This document shows, in pieces, positions 25,990 to 37,885 of a DNA stretch of 64,000 bases. This DNA is from Xenoacremonium recifei. Its lineage: Eukaryota > Ascomycota > Sordariomycetes > Hypocreales > Nectriaceae. How positions within the stretch are numbered: position 1 is the first letter of the stretch; each line of letters opens with the position of its first letter. A program made the position numbers and the translations under genes. Below the pieces are notes generated by a model, which made no database searches, was not told the origin of the DNA, and saw only the letters and a program-made list of their open reading frames with translations. The stretch is from positions 682,001 through 746,000 of the forward strand of contig WOFQ01000014.1 of assembly GCA_012184525.1 (NCBI GenBank). Reading direction: 5' to 3'.

Positions 25990-26514
25990 TGCGATCGCGC
26001 ACTAGAGATAGCGAAACGAGCGTGAGGGATTGCTTCTGATGTGGTAACTGTCGCGCTGATGCTGCTGCTCCGCGACACACCCAGCAGGGAAGAAGAAGCA
26101 AGTGGACTAGAACTGTATGATGTAGGTCGATAAAGATAATGGCCCAGGCCCCCCCACCAAGACGGCGCCGCCCTTGCATCATCACCTGGAGGCTGGAAGC
26201 GGTGGCGCCTCGAGGCCCCTGTAGGCCTGGAACTCTGCTCGCCCGCGTGCTCGACTGGTGCTTTTAGCGTCTGATCACGCGGACCGTACGCAAGCGGCAT
26301 AGCACCGTTCGCGGACGCGACAAGCCTAACGTGCTGCGGTGTTCCGTCCAGCGGAGAGGGAACCGTTTTAGGTGACCCCGCGCGATAGGCTTCTAAGCGG
26401 GCGCCTCAGGGTCCCGAAGCACGAGACACCCAGGATCCTCTATCCAACGGAAAGGCTTAATATTTGATTCCCCAAGGTATATGATATGACAACGAAGCAA
26501 AGCACGCTCCCGCT
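25990..26514. other. Intergenic region between Rheb promoter and WAPL 3' end
   Basis: Both genes are on the minus strand. GC-rich leader sequence and the Rheb promoter lie here; no other gene is supported. Confidence 0.55.
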
Positions 26515-28878
26515 CTAAAAATTCGCCCTTCTGAGTTCTCTCACAAGCCCCTCCAGCTCCTGAACCCTGTTATCCACAGATCTGTACAAGTTGATGAATT
26601 CCTGGATCGACCCAATGAGGCCGGATAGCCCTTCCCCGGCCGTCCCAGTGATCAAGCGTGTCCGGACTGACGTTACCGAAGCCAAGTAACCAAGCAACAC
26701 AGCAAGATACCCAAATGCGACGCTTAGTTGCGACTTCTCGACAGAGTCCGCCTATAGATAAAGTGTTAGCGTTAGATCTGGTGATATGGGGTTCAAGGGT
26801 TTGTTACGAACCTCACTGGCCGATGCCTGATGCTCCAAGTATAGGGACATGAGGTTCTCCAGCGACTCGCCATCCACAGACTCTCGTGCAGGCGGACAGT
26901 GCTCTAGGATGTTGATCATAACTCCAAGCACAAGAAGAAAGCTATCATATGTTTCCCTTCGTAGTTTCTGATTGATGACGGCATCCTGAGTCGACCGGAA
27001 CCCCGTACAGATGCATTTGGAAAGTTTTGACAAGAGAGGTTCGTCGTTGAATGCACTCGCCCCCTGCGCAGTGTTTGTCGTGTTGATAGCTAGTTTGAGC
27101 ACTGTGGATTGGACATCCTCAGGGCCGTGTGGCCATTTTTCAAGCGTATGGCTCAGGAATTGCGAGACCTTTGGAGAAATTCGGAAGATCCAAGAATATT
27201 CATCGTCGCCATCCAGAGTCAAACTGGATTGTGTTTCGAGAATCGTTATGACGAGATGGAAGTCGACATCTCCCGTTTGGGTTTGTTCCGAATACTTGTC
27301 AATAATAGTCATCAAATCGCCTTCCAGATCCCTCACAACTCTCACTGAATATCCAGGATCGGTTTGCTGACACAAAACTTTGAGAAGTTGTAATGCGAGG
27401 GTTTGTGGGGAGAGTTGAGTAAGTCGACGACCGTGCCAAATGCGCATTCCCATCAGGCATTTCTTCACCTCCTGGAGAGCCATTCTGCTGGTCTTGCTCC
27501 CAGAGAGCTTCGGAACCGCGAGTGTACTGATGTCCTCGTCGATGCGAAGGAGACGACTAAGCAGCCTCCAGAGCCCATCATCGACAATCTGCCGCAGTAG
27601 ATGCGTTGTAGGACTGAATTCTAGGAACTGGACTAGGACAGCCGCCAGGGCAAATCCATTGACCAGATCATCCTCTTCCCCAAGCTTCTTAAATACCTTG
27701 TCACGCGTGGCATGGTCGCGAAATTGGGTCAAAAAATCCTTGCGCTGTAATTTTTGAGCAAGCTCCAGTAACCCGCCTCTCCTTTGGGACGCTGGTGAAT
27801 GGTTCGGCGCACCAATGCGGACAAGAAGATCTTCCATTTCATCGGCAAAGCGATTGTTCGCTCCGGCGCGTCGCAGCTCGTGCACGCTTTTGATTGCAGG
27901 CCGCAAGTCTCCATCTTCTTCGGAGTCGTCGTTACCGAACGCAAAGGGATCGTCGTTGATCGGACCTGGGGGCGGTGACAGGAGAGCATCCAGGTCGTCT
28001 TCATGGCTACCCAGACCAGAGGTACTCGGTTCGCTGAGAATAGTTCGAGCTTGACCATAGGTATACTTCACCCTTTTACCCTGTAAGACTACCCCAGGAC
28101 GGACTGTGGGACGGGGCTGAGAGTGTTGTTGAGAGTTCTGTTGCGATGACTGCTGCGACGGAGTTGCTAGTCCGCTGGAAAAGACCGGCGTCGACTCATC
28201 CTCCTCTTCTTCCTCATCTTCATCTGTGCTGTTTTCCGAATCGGAGCTGTCATTTCGTTGCGCAGCGAGGGTATCAATCAGTCGCGGCCGCCGAACTTGA
28301 GGGCTTGTCTGCTCTAGATTGCGTCGCTCAACATCAGGAGATGGGCTCAGCTTCGCCCGTGGAACGGGTCGCACTTTTGATGGCCTGGCGAGGGGCCTAG
28401 GACTTGCAGTAGAGCTAGTAGGTTTGGAACGGCTTGCTGGAGATTTTCGCACTTCTGTCGTGGGCGAAGCTTGACTCAAAGGCCGACTCGAAGGAGAACC
28501 AGAATGGGCATGGCTATGGGGATCGGCCTCGACATTCGGTGGATGCGCTCGCTTTCTTTTTTTAGACTGGGTGGTATCTTTCGGTTCTGATATTATTTCG
28601 GCGTTTGGGCCAGACTTGAGACCTGGTTTGAGGCCCAAACCAGCGCTTTCTGTGGGCTTATTTCGAGGGGCGCGATGTGTTAATGAGGTCGATGCTGGCG
28701 GCTTCGCGGGTGATTCCTTGACGATATCGGTTCGGCTGGCGATAGACTCCTGATCCTCGGTCGGACGAATAGACCCGGAGCCGTGTGGGTACCGTTTGCG
28801 CGTTTGTTTCCCGTATGTCATTATCTTCTTCGGGGCCGACATGCCGGAGCCTGTCCGTGATGCCATTGTGGTCGGCAT
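26515..28878 (-). CDS. wpl1: WAPL-domain protein, cohesin release factor (Rad61/Wpl1-like)
   Basis: Two exons, 28878-26812 and 26751-26515, total 2304 bases, 767 residues. The first 340 residues are disordered, rich in Ser, Pro and Arg, starting with APKKIMTYGKQTRKR and including a run of about ten Asp and Glu residues near 28190-28230. The helical WAPL domain follows from about residue 330 (NRFADEMEDLLVRIGAP, LLELAQKLQRKDFLTQFRDHA, VLGVMINILEHCPPA, VAFGYLAVLLGYLASV) and ends in a short coiled coil. WAPL opens cohesin rings and removes them from chromatin. A second start 12 bases downstream (MASRTGS) is equally possible. It is divergent from the UPRT gene. Confidence 0.9.
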
Positions 28879-29530
28879 CGAGGCTTGTTAGCCATGAACT
28901 GGATCAACCGGTGCCGTTCTTGGCTAGTCACGGAATATGGTTAGATTCGTTGGTGAAAGCGGTTATTCATCGAGTGAAGCGACCCTTGCCGGTGAATTAT
29001 TTCGAGGGCTGTCGGCTCTTATGCAGGTTGTTGATGATGTTTAAGTCAAGGAGCGTCGCAGGGACGGAGGCTGGTTGATCCGAGTGAATAACGGTAGGCG
29101 CAGTTCAGTACGGTGCATGCGCCCCACATTTACTGGAAGATACATGTTGACACGGCGCTGTGCTCCGTTGCGTGGTAGACAAAGGCTCCGCACGCGCAGC
29201 GCTCCCTTCCTTACGGCGGGGGCCGCACTTAAAACCCCGGAATACAGTGTTAATGCAAATTTGGGACCCCGTTATAAGCAATATCTACATCGGAGGGGCC
29301 TCGACTCGATAAGAGTAAGATCAATTCAAAATCGATGTCCATGGGTTATATCTTGGTCTCCTCTTGTCGTGCCCCATCTTCCGCAAATAATCGTGTTCCA
29401 TGATATTCTGACTTGAAATTTGGCTGCTCTGTGGCAAGTCAGTCCCGTACATCTTCACCCCAGCACCTCGATAACTGGCCAGTCCCTCCTCTTGCTCTTC
29501 TCGACTCTTGCCTCATCCGAGCTTTACGCC
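28879..29530. other. Divergent promoter region between WAPL and UPRT
   Basis: 652 bases with no gene seen. It must serve both flanking genes. Confidence 0.6.
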
Positions 29531-30485
29531 ATGGCGGACCAAGCTGCTTCAACCCCTCCTACTCAGAGTGTCGGTCCAGATTATCGGTCCCAAAATCAGA
29601 AGCCAAGTGCGACTGTCTCGCGCGAGGTACCCTTTGACAATGTCCATGTGCTGCCCCAGACTCCTCAGCTCATCGCTCTTCTGTCGTATGCCTTCTGCCC
29701 TTGTCGATAAATCTGGCTGGTGCGCTGAGTGTAATCTAGGATGATTCGAAATAAGACCACAGAGCGAGCAGATTTCATCTTCTACTCCAACAGGATCATC
29801 CGTTTATTGGTTGAGGAGGGACTGAACCATCTTCCCGTAATCGAGCATACTGTCACAACCCCCGTTGGTCGGACTTACGATGGCCTCATGTTCCAGGGCA
29901 AGATTTGTGGTGTGTCAATCATGCGGGCAGGTGAGGCTATGGAACAGGGTTTGCGTGACTGCTGCCGTTCCGTGCGTATCGGCAAGATTTTGATCCAGCG
30001 AGATGAGGAGACGGCACAGCCAAAACTATTTTACGACAAACTTCCCGAGGACATAGCGGACCGTTGGGTGCTTCTACTTGACCCCATGTTTGCTACTGGT
30101 GAGTGCTATTGCAGTTGACTAACAGTATCCCCACGTCTCTAATTGCAATGGCAGGCGGATCAGCTATTATGGCCGTCGAAGTGCTCAAGGCGCGAGGCGT
30201 CCCTGAAGACCACATTCTGTTCTTGAACCTGATCGCCAGCCCCGAAGGTATCAAAAACTTCGCAACAAAATTTCCTAAGCTCAGAGTAGTCACTTCGTTT
30301 ATTGACCAGGTTCGTAAAGCACAACCCCTTGAAATATTATGTGCTGTGTTTGTTGACCTTTTGTCTTCAGGGATTGGATGAGAAGAAGTACGCTGCCCGC
30401 ACCGCGATATCAACCCTGCTGACTTCTCGACAGTTATATAGTTCCAGGACTTGGCGATTTCGGGGACAGATTCTACACAATCTGA
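29531..30485 (+). CDS. fur1: Uracil phosphoribosyltransferase
   Basis: Five exons (29531-29685, 29740-30098, 30155-30309, 30371-30387, 30434-30485) total 738 bases, 245 residues. Key blocks are NVHVLPQTPQLIALL, ADFIFYSNRIIRLLVEEGL, ICGVSIMRAGE, RIGKILIQRDEET, the PRPP-binding LLDPMFATGGSA, and the uracil-binding end NYIVPGLGDFGDRFYTI. Exon 4 has only 17 bases and the last intron only 46. The enzyme makes UMP from uracil and PRPP and is the step that makes 5-fluorouracil toxic. Sequence is closest in my memory to yeast Fur1 rather than to the URC6 paralogue. Confidence 0.95.
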
Positions 30486-30595
30486 TGACCTTCTCTGCAA
30501 AGCGATTGCGATTGTTCGTCTCGTGGATTAATATAGGAACTCGAACGGCCGGTTGTGGTTGTATCGTGCGCGAGTTGGAGAAACCCAGGAAATCT

Positions 30596-31159
30596 TTAGT
30601 ATTCATCATCATCTGCAACGACCCCTTCGCCTGCATAAGAGTGCCTATCATCATCGTCCTGGTCTATTGCCGATCGACCGCCCGGTGCTCGCCGTGATCC
30701 TCCCGGTTTTGATGTACCAGAATATCCGGGTCCTGCGTTGTCCTCCTTTGCGACGGTTTCTGTAGCTCTGTCAGTAACTGGATTTATAAACATCGGTGAT
30801 TGTAGATGGTAGGGCGCACCCGCTGCGTCAACCCATTCGCCGTATACGTCGACGGCGGCCGAAAGATCTATTGAGGAATGAGTTTGACTGCGCTGAAAGA
30901 GGAGAAGAGATCCGTCGTACAGTTGACGGCACACTGGAACTTTTGGCCACAAATACGGCAGTCCAACTGTCCGACACCAGCCTTCTTGTCAAGCTTGACC
31001 GTCACGGAATTCTCGTGATTACAGAACAAACAGGTGAATGTGGTAGGCAGGGGATCGGACTAGGTCGCGTCAGTACGAGAGCAAAGACTCCCAGCGGGTT
31101 CATCATCAAACCTTCTTCGGGCCCATGGGCTTTCTTGATGACTTCTTTCGCTTTCCCAT
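30596..31159 (-). CDS. elf1: Transcription elongation factor 1 (Elf1, zinc-binding)
   Basis: Exons 31159-31112, 31059-30921 and 30867-30596 total 459 bases, 152 residues. The basic N-terminus MGKRKKSSRKPMGPKK is followed by the C4 zinc domain: TFTCLFCNHENSV and CRICGQKFQC, then NYLSAAVDVYGEWVDAA. This is the conserved Elf1 core, which binds RNA polymerase II during elongation through chromatin. The last 50 residues are an acidic, low-complexity tail ending ADDDEY, longer than in animals. It is tail to tail with UPRT, with a 110-base gap. Confidence 0.93.
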
Positions 31160-32559
31160 CTTGCCGATTGCGCGTCGCGACCGATTAGGTAGAGCGCAAC
31201 GAGATGAGGAATGGGTAGTGGTGTTCTGTAAAGTAGAGCCTTCTGCGATCGGGGCGCAAACTCGCAAACCAGGTGCTTATCTTATCGACACGACCGCATG
31301 CGACAGGTGCACGTGCCCTCATCGAGCCGCCTGCTGCCACCATGCACTAGCAATTAACGGGGCGGGGGTTTTGGGAGCCCGGCGATCTCCGCTACAAGCA
31401 ATGTCATCGACAAGTACAAACGATCGTCACAGTGTTTGTGGCGGTGTTGTTCACGGTAAAACGAAACAAACCGTTTGAGGATTTACCAGCCATTCTCAAT
31501 ATGCGCTGCTGGCTCAATTTGCTCTTATGGCGGCTACTTTCCTCTTGAAGCGGCAGCTGATACAGTGTAGCATTGGACAGGGGCGTTTCGCACCGTCAGT
31601 TTCCGGATCACGTTCCCCCTTCACCCATTCCACTGACACCACAGATAGGGTGTAGCTCCGTCAGCGTTCCAGTTGATAAGGCTGCTGATGCAGGGGCTGA
31701 GGGGTTGGGAGATGGCGGGGTAGCTGTATCTCAAGTGGAACCTTGAGCGCGGCGTCGTGTACCTGCTGACCTCCAGTTAGTTGAGGACCGCCCTTTCGGC
31801 CCCTCCACTTCCTACCTAAACTTAGGCATCAACAAAGGAATGTTGCTTACTAGGCTTTTTGATCTTGCTTAATTGTGACTGAACAGATGTAGAGAACGCG
31901 AAATGATTTGAATCATGATGCTCATTAAAGGTCTACTTACACAGTGTTACCAAGCTGGAACGTTTGCGGGTGAGGTCCCTCCAGGGTTGGCAACAGTGGG
32001 AACCAACGGCAGGCACGGACCCAGCGGCACCTCAGGCGCTAGGTACCCACGCGGAAGCCGGAAAGCGCTGGAGCAAGCGAGAGAACGCCGCTGTCTCCTG
32101 CTTCCTGGCACACCTTACCGCAACTTTATGTCTTTGATGTACAGTGCCAGTCTCTTAGGTAAGGCAGGCTAGATAGGGGTGTACTTGACTGGTGAAAAGC
32201 AGTAGTTCGATGACCTCAAGCAGCTTATCGTATTATCCGAAGTTTGTATACTGAGTACCTGCCAGTCAGGCATCGCGCTTTCCGTCGACCGCTCTTCTAT
32301 CCTGTTGCCTCTCCTCTCATCTAAATCTCCCCTCCCGTCTCTCCCACCACTTCTTTTCCTCTTTTTCTTTTTTTTTTTTCTCTCCTCTTTCTTTCTCTCC
32401 CTTTCCTTCCCTTCTCCACCACAGGCGTGTGGACCAGTATTGAAAGGAAGCTCCTTTCACCACGCTTGTCTGAGGTAGAGATTAGTATTAGTTCCCCAAC
32501 AAACTACATCGCACATCACTTCAAGCACCTATACATCGCGAAGATAGGCAGTTACGATA
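31160..32559. other. Divergent intergenic region between elf1 and the URC1-like gene
   Basis: 1.4 kb with no gene supported. It ends in the strong pyrimidine tract annotated separately. Confidence 0.55.
32285..32424 (+). promoter_or_regulatory. Polypyrimidine tract in the leader of the URC1-like gene
   Basis: About 140 bases that are almost all C and T, including a run of T near 32368-32380. CT-rich tracts just before the transcription start are common in strongly expressed genes of filamentous fungi. The function here is inferred. Confidence 0.55.
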
Positions 32560-35175
32560 ATGAACCCCATCGAACAGCAGGCCAGCATCATGGATGCTCT
32601 CCGGAGCATCCAGAAAACCGAGTCGGCCCTCCTAACCGCTATCGCGTCCCTTACCGATCGTGTCGCTGCACTGGAATCTCCGAGCCCTGTTGCCCCGGCT
32701 TCGGCTTCCAGCCAAATTGCCAGCGCCTATGTCCCGGCACCCAGTAACGAGCCTTCCACGGACACGGTAGCTGGCGCAGAATCGTCAAATGGAACGGCAC
32801 TGGTCCCTGTTACACCTCCGACCCCGACAAGCACTCCTAGTCAACGCTCAGCGTTCACATCTCGCATTATTCTTACGTTGGTCCCTACGGAACTCCAGGA
32901 ACTTGTAGAGACATACTCATGACGTGTTCATCAGGACATATCCCAAACAGATTGGCATCAATCCACTTCCTATGGACTGGGGAAACATAGATCCCCTCAA
33001 ACGCGGGCCCATTGTAGTATCCCGAGCCGCCTCGACAATTCGTCGGCGTAACGGTATGTTGCTATTGCTTATATCATGGGCACTTCGGCCAAATGCACTG
33101 ACAACTAGTTCTTTACTGCAGCTATTGGAGGTAAGTGCTTCACGATTGTGACTGTAGATCGGAGCTGATTCATAACTAGCCCAGTGAGTTATTGCAAAGT
33201 ACCCCGGATTTCAGAGCTAATTGCTAATGTCTCGTTCTAAGTGGTGGCTCATACTCCATCTATTACGCACTCGCAGTTGCGAGCAAGGAACTTGACAGCG
33301 ATCACAGGTGCGTGCTTAAACTGAAATGATCAAGATCAAATGCTCACCCTGTTGAATGCAGGCCCGATTTCACGAACACTGAACCAGCGGCTCAGCTAGG
33401 CCCATTCCCACAATGGGGAGACCGTGAAAAGATAGTGGCAATGGACCCTTGGGGCCATTTAGCCCCCTGGGTCTTCAAAGATGTCATGCAGCAGGATGAA
33501 AGTAGGTTGAGACCTCCAAGTAATCCTTGAGTCTTCACTAAAATGTGCTTTCAGTTGACATCCGGCCTACGATTGCTATTACCAAGGCACACATGAAGGT
33601 ACACTGTCTTTGTATCACTGCAAACGAATACTTGCTGACATTGGATGATCTAGCTACCTGAGCTGGAAGAGAGTGTCAAAGCCGGGCGCCTGTAAGGGCC
33701 ACTTGTCTCTGCAGCGTTTACTAGTGCTAACGTTCGCAGTGTCCCTGACGGAAAGGTTTGCCTCAACGAATTGGGCGAACTGGCAGTTACCAAATTCGCA
33801 GTGGAACCTGTGAGGCTCTTTCACTGCTGTTAGATATAAATGCTGATTTATCCACCAGGTTTGGTATTTGCCTGGAGTCGCAAAGCGATTTGGCATCGGT
33901 GAGACAAGTCTGATGTTGTATGCGTATAGATCTCCTTTCTAACGTAACATAGATGAAGGAACCTTGCGCCGATCGTTGTTCGAACATACCGGTGGCAGCT
34001 ATCCCGAAGTACGTGCGCGTGTTCCCCTACGAAATGGCACCGACTAATAATTTGTCCCAGCTTATCACTCGCGGTGACATCAAGGTTTTCTTGCCTCCGA
34101 TTGGTTCGTCCGAGTGCCTTTTTCTGAGACGGATGCCTTCGACTAACCGAGGGATAGGAGGACTTACTGTCTATTGCTTCGGAGATCCCGCCAAGATGTC
34201 GGATGAATCGGTCCGGCTATCCTTACGAATTCATGATGAGGTATGTAGCGGGAATCCGTCTATGATGCATCCCTAACGAGAGTAGTGTAACGGCAGCGAC
34301 GTCTTTGGATCTGACATTTGCACCTGTCGACCATACCTTATTTTTGGGATTGAGGAAGCCGTCAAAGAAGCACAGAATGGAGGAAGCGGTGTTGTGATAT
34401 ACTTCCGGAAGGAGGGTCGTGCCCTCGGTGAGGTCACGAAAGTACGTCTCATTCACTGTCCTCCGCTACTTTGAACTTCCAGCTGACCAGAGCATTAGTA
34501 TCGTAAGACGAGCCTTGAAGAAGTTCTGACGGGGACACTCTTAGGAAGCCGTTGCTGACACTCTGATAGTGGTTTACAACGCCCGCAAACGCGGTGCAGA
34601 CCGAGCATCGGATTACTTCAAGCGGACCGAGAACATTGCAGGAGTCAAGGATATGCGATTCCAAGCATTGATGCCAGATATCCTCCACTGGCTGGGCATC
34701 AAGAAGATTGATCGAATGCTGAGCATGAGCAAGTGAGTACAATTTACCGCATGCCACGACTAAGTCTAATAGCTGGGGGTGCAGCATGAAGCACGATGCG
34801 ATTGTCGGTCAAGGGTGAGTGTTTTGTCGCAGATGGACATGGTCTCAGTCAACGATGACAGTCGCTAATGCGGAACGGTTGAAGAATCCCGATTCACGAG
34901 AGGGTGGAGCTGCCCGAAGAATTGATCCCTGCGGACTCCAGGGTCGAGATTGATGCCAAGATTACTGCTGGTAAGTGTTGTCCGGTGGAGGACGAGGTTA
35001 GTGAGGACTCGGTCAAGATGCTCACAATGCGCATAGGCTACTTCACAACTGGTAAGCGGATGACGACTGAGGAGCTGCAAGCTGTGCAAGGAAGAATCTG
35101 GGAAGAGTAAGTCGATGCGGTCAAGGAAGTTTGGTGGAGTATGATGCTGATTACAGCGATAGCTTCGACCACTAA
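32560..35175 (+). CDS. urc1: GTP cyclohydrolase II-like protein of the uracil catabolism (URC1) family
   Basis: Twenty exons: 32560-32876, 32935-33053, 33122-33130, 33180-33183, 33242-33307, 33362-33501, 33555-33598, 33654-33691, 33740-33809, 33859-33898, 33953-34008, 34061-34103, 34158-34240, 34286-34441, 34499-34502, 34570-34732, 34785-34814, 34885-34970, 35037-35106, 35157-35175. They sum to 1557 bases, 518 residues, with every phase matching. Exons 4 and 15 have 4 bases each and exon 3 has 9. Motifs: coiled-coil N-terminus, PMDWGNIDPLKRGPIVVSR, IGAHGGSYSIYYALA, the zinc triad C-x10-C-x-C in DECNGSDVFGSDICTCRP, and YFRKEGRALGEVTKYLVY, matching the catalytic block of RibA. Fungal URC1 proteins of this build act in uracil catabolism rather than riboflavin synthesis; that role is from family knowledge. 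The first donor (GTTGGT at 32877) is atypical but the frame demands it. Confidence 0.9.
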
Positions 35176-36450
35176 ACCACGGCTTGACAACTGTCGTCGT
35201 TGCTAAGCGGCACGCGGGGCGTCAGCACCACCCAACTTTGTAGAGTCGGTCTATCATCTCGGATGGAAGTGGTTGACCATCGCAATTTTCGTACGATTGC
35301 ACAGTTCCATTCGTCCACAGGTGGTGTTGGTAGCCTCGGGGCTGAGCAGTCAAAGGGGCGTCAGGCAGAGGGCGGGTTTTTGGAACAATCCCCAGTATTT
35401 CCGTTATGATGGTGGTGGTGTCGTCTCAGGGACTTGGGTCGCCCCTGTAACCCACGCGCCGGTAGGGCGGCGCTAGATACTTGAGACTAGGTACCTTAGC
35501 CGTAAGGACGAGAGTCCGCCACAAATGGACAGTTTGAGCGCACGACAATGGCAAATGGGATGGCTCCAGTCCGTCTGATCGAAGCGGTGTTGCGGGAAAA
35601 TCGAGTCCGGTAGCTTCTTTCCGCCTAGCCTGCCGTGAAAAGAGAGGAAGAATTGCCTGGAATGAGCAGTGCCACTTCCGAGGTGCAGACCCGGGGAGCC
35701 ATTTCTGGGGCGATGGAGGGTCAGCCAGCCAGGCGGGAGGGCCAGACCGGAGGAGGCGGTACTGACCGCACTGCATGTGAGTTCCGGTAGGGTCGTGAGA
35801 ATGGAGCAGTTGGGTAGCAATGCGAGCGAGGACGCGCTGTGAGTGGCCTTGAAGGCTTCACGCAACCCCGCATGCGCATGCGGGAAGCCGGCCGGGCTGC
35901 AACCTGGCAACCTGGTAGAGGACAAGAGGGACGTTGGCACGCTGGCAAGCCCCCCAAGGGTGGTCCCGACTTAGGCCAGCAGGCCGGGTGTGCTGGGCCA
36001 TACAACTCAAGACACATAGTCGGCCTCCGCTGCAGCGATGAGCCGACAAGTGGCGAGCGTATAGGCACGGCGACGAGGCAGTTGCGTGATAGCCCAGCAG
36101 TAGCAGCCGTGACATCCCGCGCGGCCCAGCCCAGGGGTGGTGGTGGGTGGATGGACGGATGGTGGATGTGGTGGATGGGCGGCAGACTGCAGAGGCGCTT
36201 CCATGTTCCATCCTCAACGGAGCTGCCTTGATATTTCCAGCACCTCCACGCTGCGCTGTCGATGCGTGTGCTCTCCCGCATTCTCTCGTCACTCGCTCAT
36301 CGCTGACCTGGGTTCCCCGAGCTGTCACGATCCATGAAGCTATGAGCAACACCTCACTCGTTCTACCGACCTTCAATTCTAGCCTCAACCCTTGAAGCGA
36401 TTCCCATTGTTAGCATTGCATATACTCCATTCGTCTCAGAAGCACTTGCC
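35176..36450. other. Intergenic region
   Basis: 1.27 kb of GC-rich DNA between two plus-strand genes. Several overlapping open frames (35426-36388) reflect high GC content; none shows a domain. Confidence 0.5.
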
Positions 36451-36942
36451 ATGGCGACTTTCTCTCGGGAACGAAGAGACTCGCTCCGGACGCATAACCG
36501 CCGAGATTCCTTGTCGCATAGCGCAGTGCGTCAGCGCCCACGCCTGCTGCGATCCAGTGCCACCGAGCCCTCAATCACCACATCTAATGCCATTCGGTCA
36601 CCGATGAGTAGCTCCAGTTCGCCGCAGAAGGCGTCCGAGCTGCTCAGCCGGGTTGTCGTCTACTCCCCACCACCCGGCGACCTCGAGCGTGCGACAACTC
36701 CAGAGCCCATGCCTCGACAGGTCGAAGCAATCGTCATCTGCCGAGACGGTCGAGACCCTGACCAATCCCCCGCCAGTGGCCAAGATGTTGTCCTGGTTGA
36801 TTCGCCCTCAGGTTTGTCCTTTGATACCATCGAGCTGCGACGGAGGCGCTGACACCGATCTGCAGGTTACTACTTCAGCTTCCCGAAGTTCGACGATTGG
36901 AATAGGGACAAGCAAGATATCGACAAAGATGCCGATGATTGA
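36451..36942 (+). CDS. Small conserved-looking protein of unknown function
   Basis: Exons 36451-36811 and 36866-36942 total 438 bases, 145 residues. I do not recognise the family. The N-terminus is basic and Ser/Arg-rich (MATFSRERRDSLRTHNRRDS), the middle has VVVYSPPPGDLERATTPEPMPR, and the second exon gives a compact end YYFSFPKFDDWNRDKQD followed by acidic residues. There is no signal peptide or membrane segment. The splice is chosen because it has a clean acceptor and a sensible aromatic C-terminus; unspliced, the frame stops 41 bases later after LRRRR. Confidence 0.65.
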
Positions 36943-37885
36943 GGGAGCTCATATCATCGAGAAGAGAGATAGCATGCCGAGAGGTTGAGGAGGACGAGAC
37001 GAGATGAAACAAGTCGGGACGGACTGAGATGTCTGACACGATGAGAAAGAAGAGCAACACGCCAAGAGTGAGGCAGTATATGGAGCCGACCTCTGCATGG
37101 CACGTCTCCGTGATAGAAGGTCCGGAGAAGCTCAAGTCTGATGGAGAAGGTGCACGAAGATCGAAGAGGGGATATTTTCCATCCCACCGCTCGTGGCCGC
37201 CTTGGTTCGTCGGATGAGATGACCAACCCCCGGGCCACATCAAGAGGTATGATGAAACTCAAACTGAATGGTGGAAGGCCATTGCGGTGTCGCACATGAA
37301 GGGACATAGGAACATGACGAATGGTTCATGCAAAGGAGATTTGCACTTTGGCTTGCGAACGATCGAACAGAACCAAGTAACAAGCGAGATAGCTGTTGGA
37401 GATCGATTGACATCTCCGAAGTCAAAAGTAAAAGCGTACAGAAATGCGGAAATATAACGGGACGAACCAACTTAATATATTAATCTTGTCTTCCATTGTC
37501 TTCTCAGATGCAATGATGAGCTGAGGACCGCAGCGCGAGTGCTCCGGGGTACTGGTTGAACGTAATCGCACGCTACCCACCTGAGGGACGTTGTAAACGG
37601 TTAGCCGTGATTTTACAATTTAAAACGGTTCCGGGTTGGTGAGGATTATTTGCTGAATAAGACCAGGGAGGGCTCGAAGAATGAAGCGTGTCACGTGGAG
37701 CCCAGCCCCGAGCGCCACAAGCTGGAAATTGTGCTTAGCCCCGGAACAACTTCGCGCCGAAAATTTTTGGCAACTCGCTTAGACCTAAGCTGGTGCACAC
37801 AAGAATTGAAATTATTTCGCCCCTCCACTTGCTCCGTCCAGCATCTTCGGTTTCCTCCAACAAGTCAACACATTAGCCAGCAATC
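36943..37885. other. Intergenic region upstream of the eS1 gene
   Basis: Promoter of the ribosomal protein gene and 3' flank of the small unknown gene. No gene is supported. Confidence 0.55.

Noticed and set aside
25662..26300. 212-codon minus-strand frame overlapping the start of the Rheb gene
   Set aside because: It overlaps real Rheb exons in another frame, is Ser/Arg/Pro-rich and shows no domain; it arises from GC-rich DNA.
35426..36388. Several long open frames on both strands
   Set aside because: All are overlapping, GC-driven and repetitive in composition, with no domain or splice pattern.
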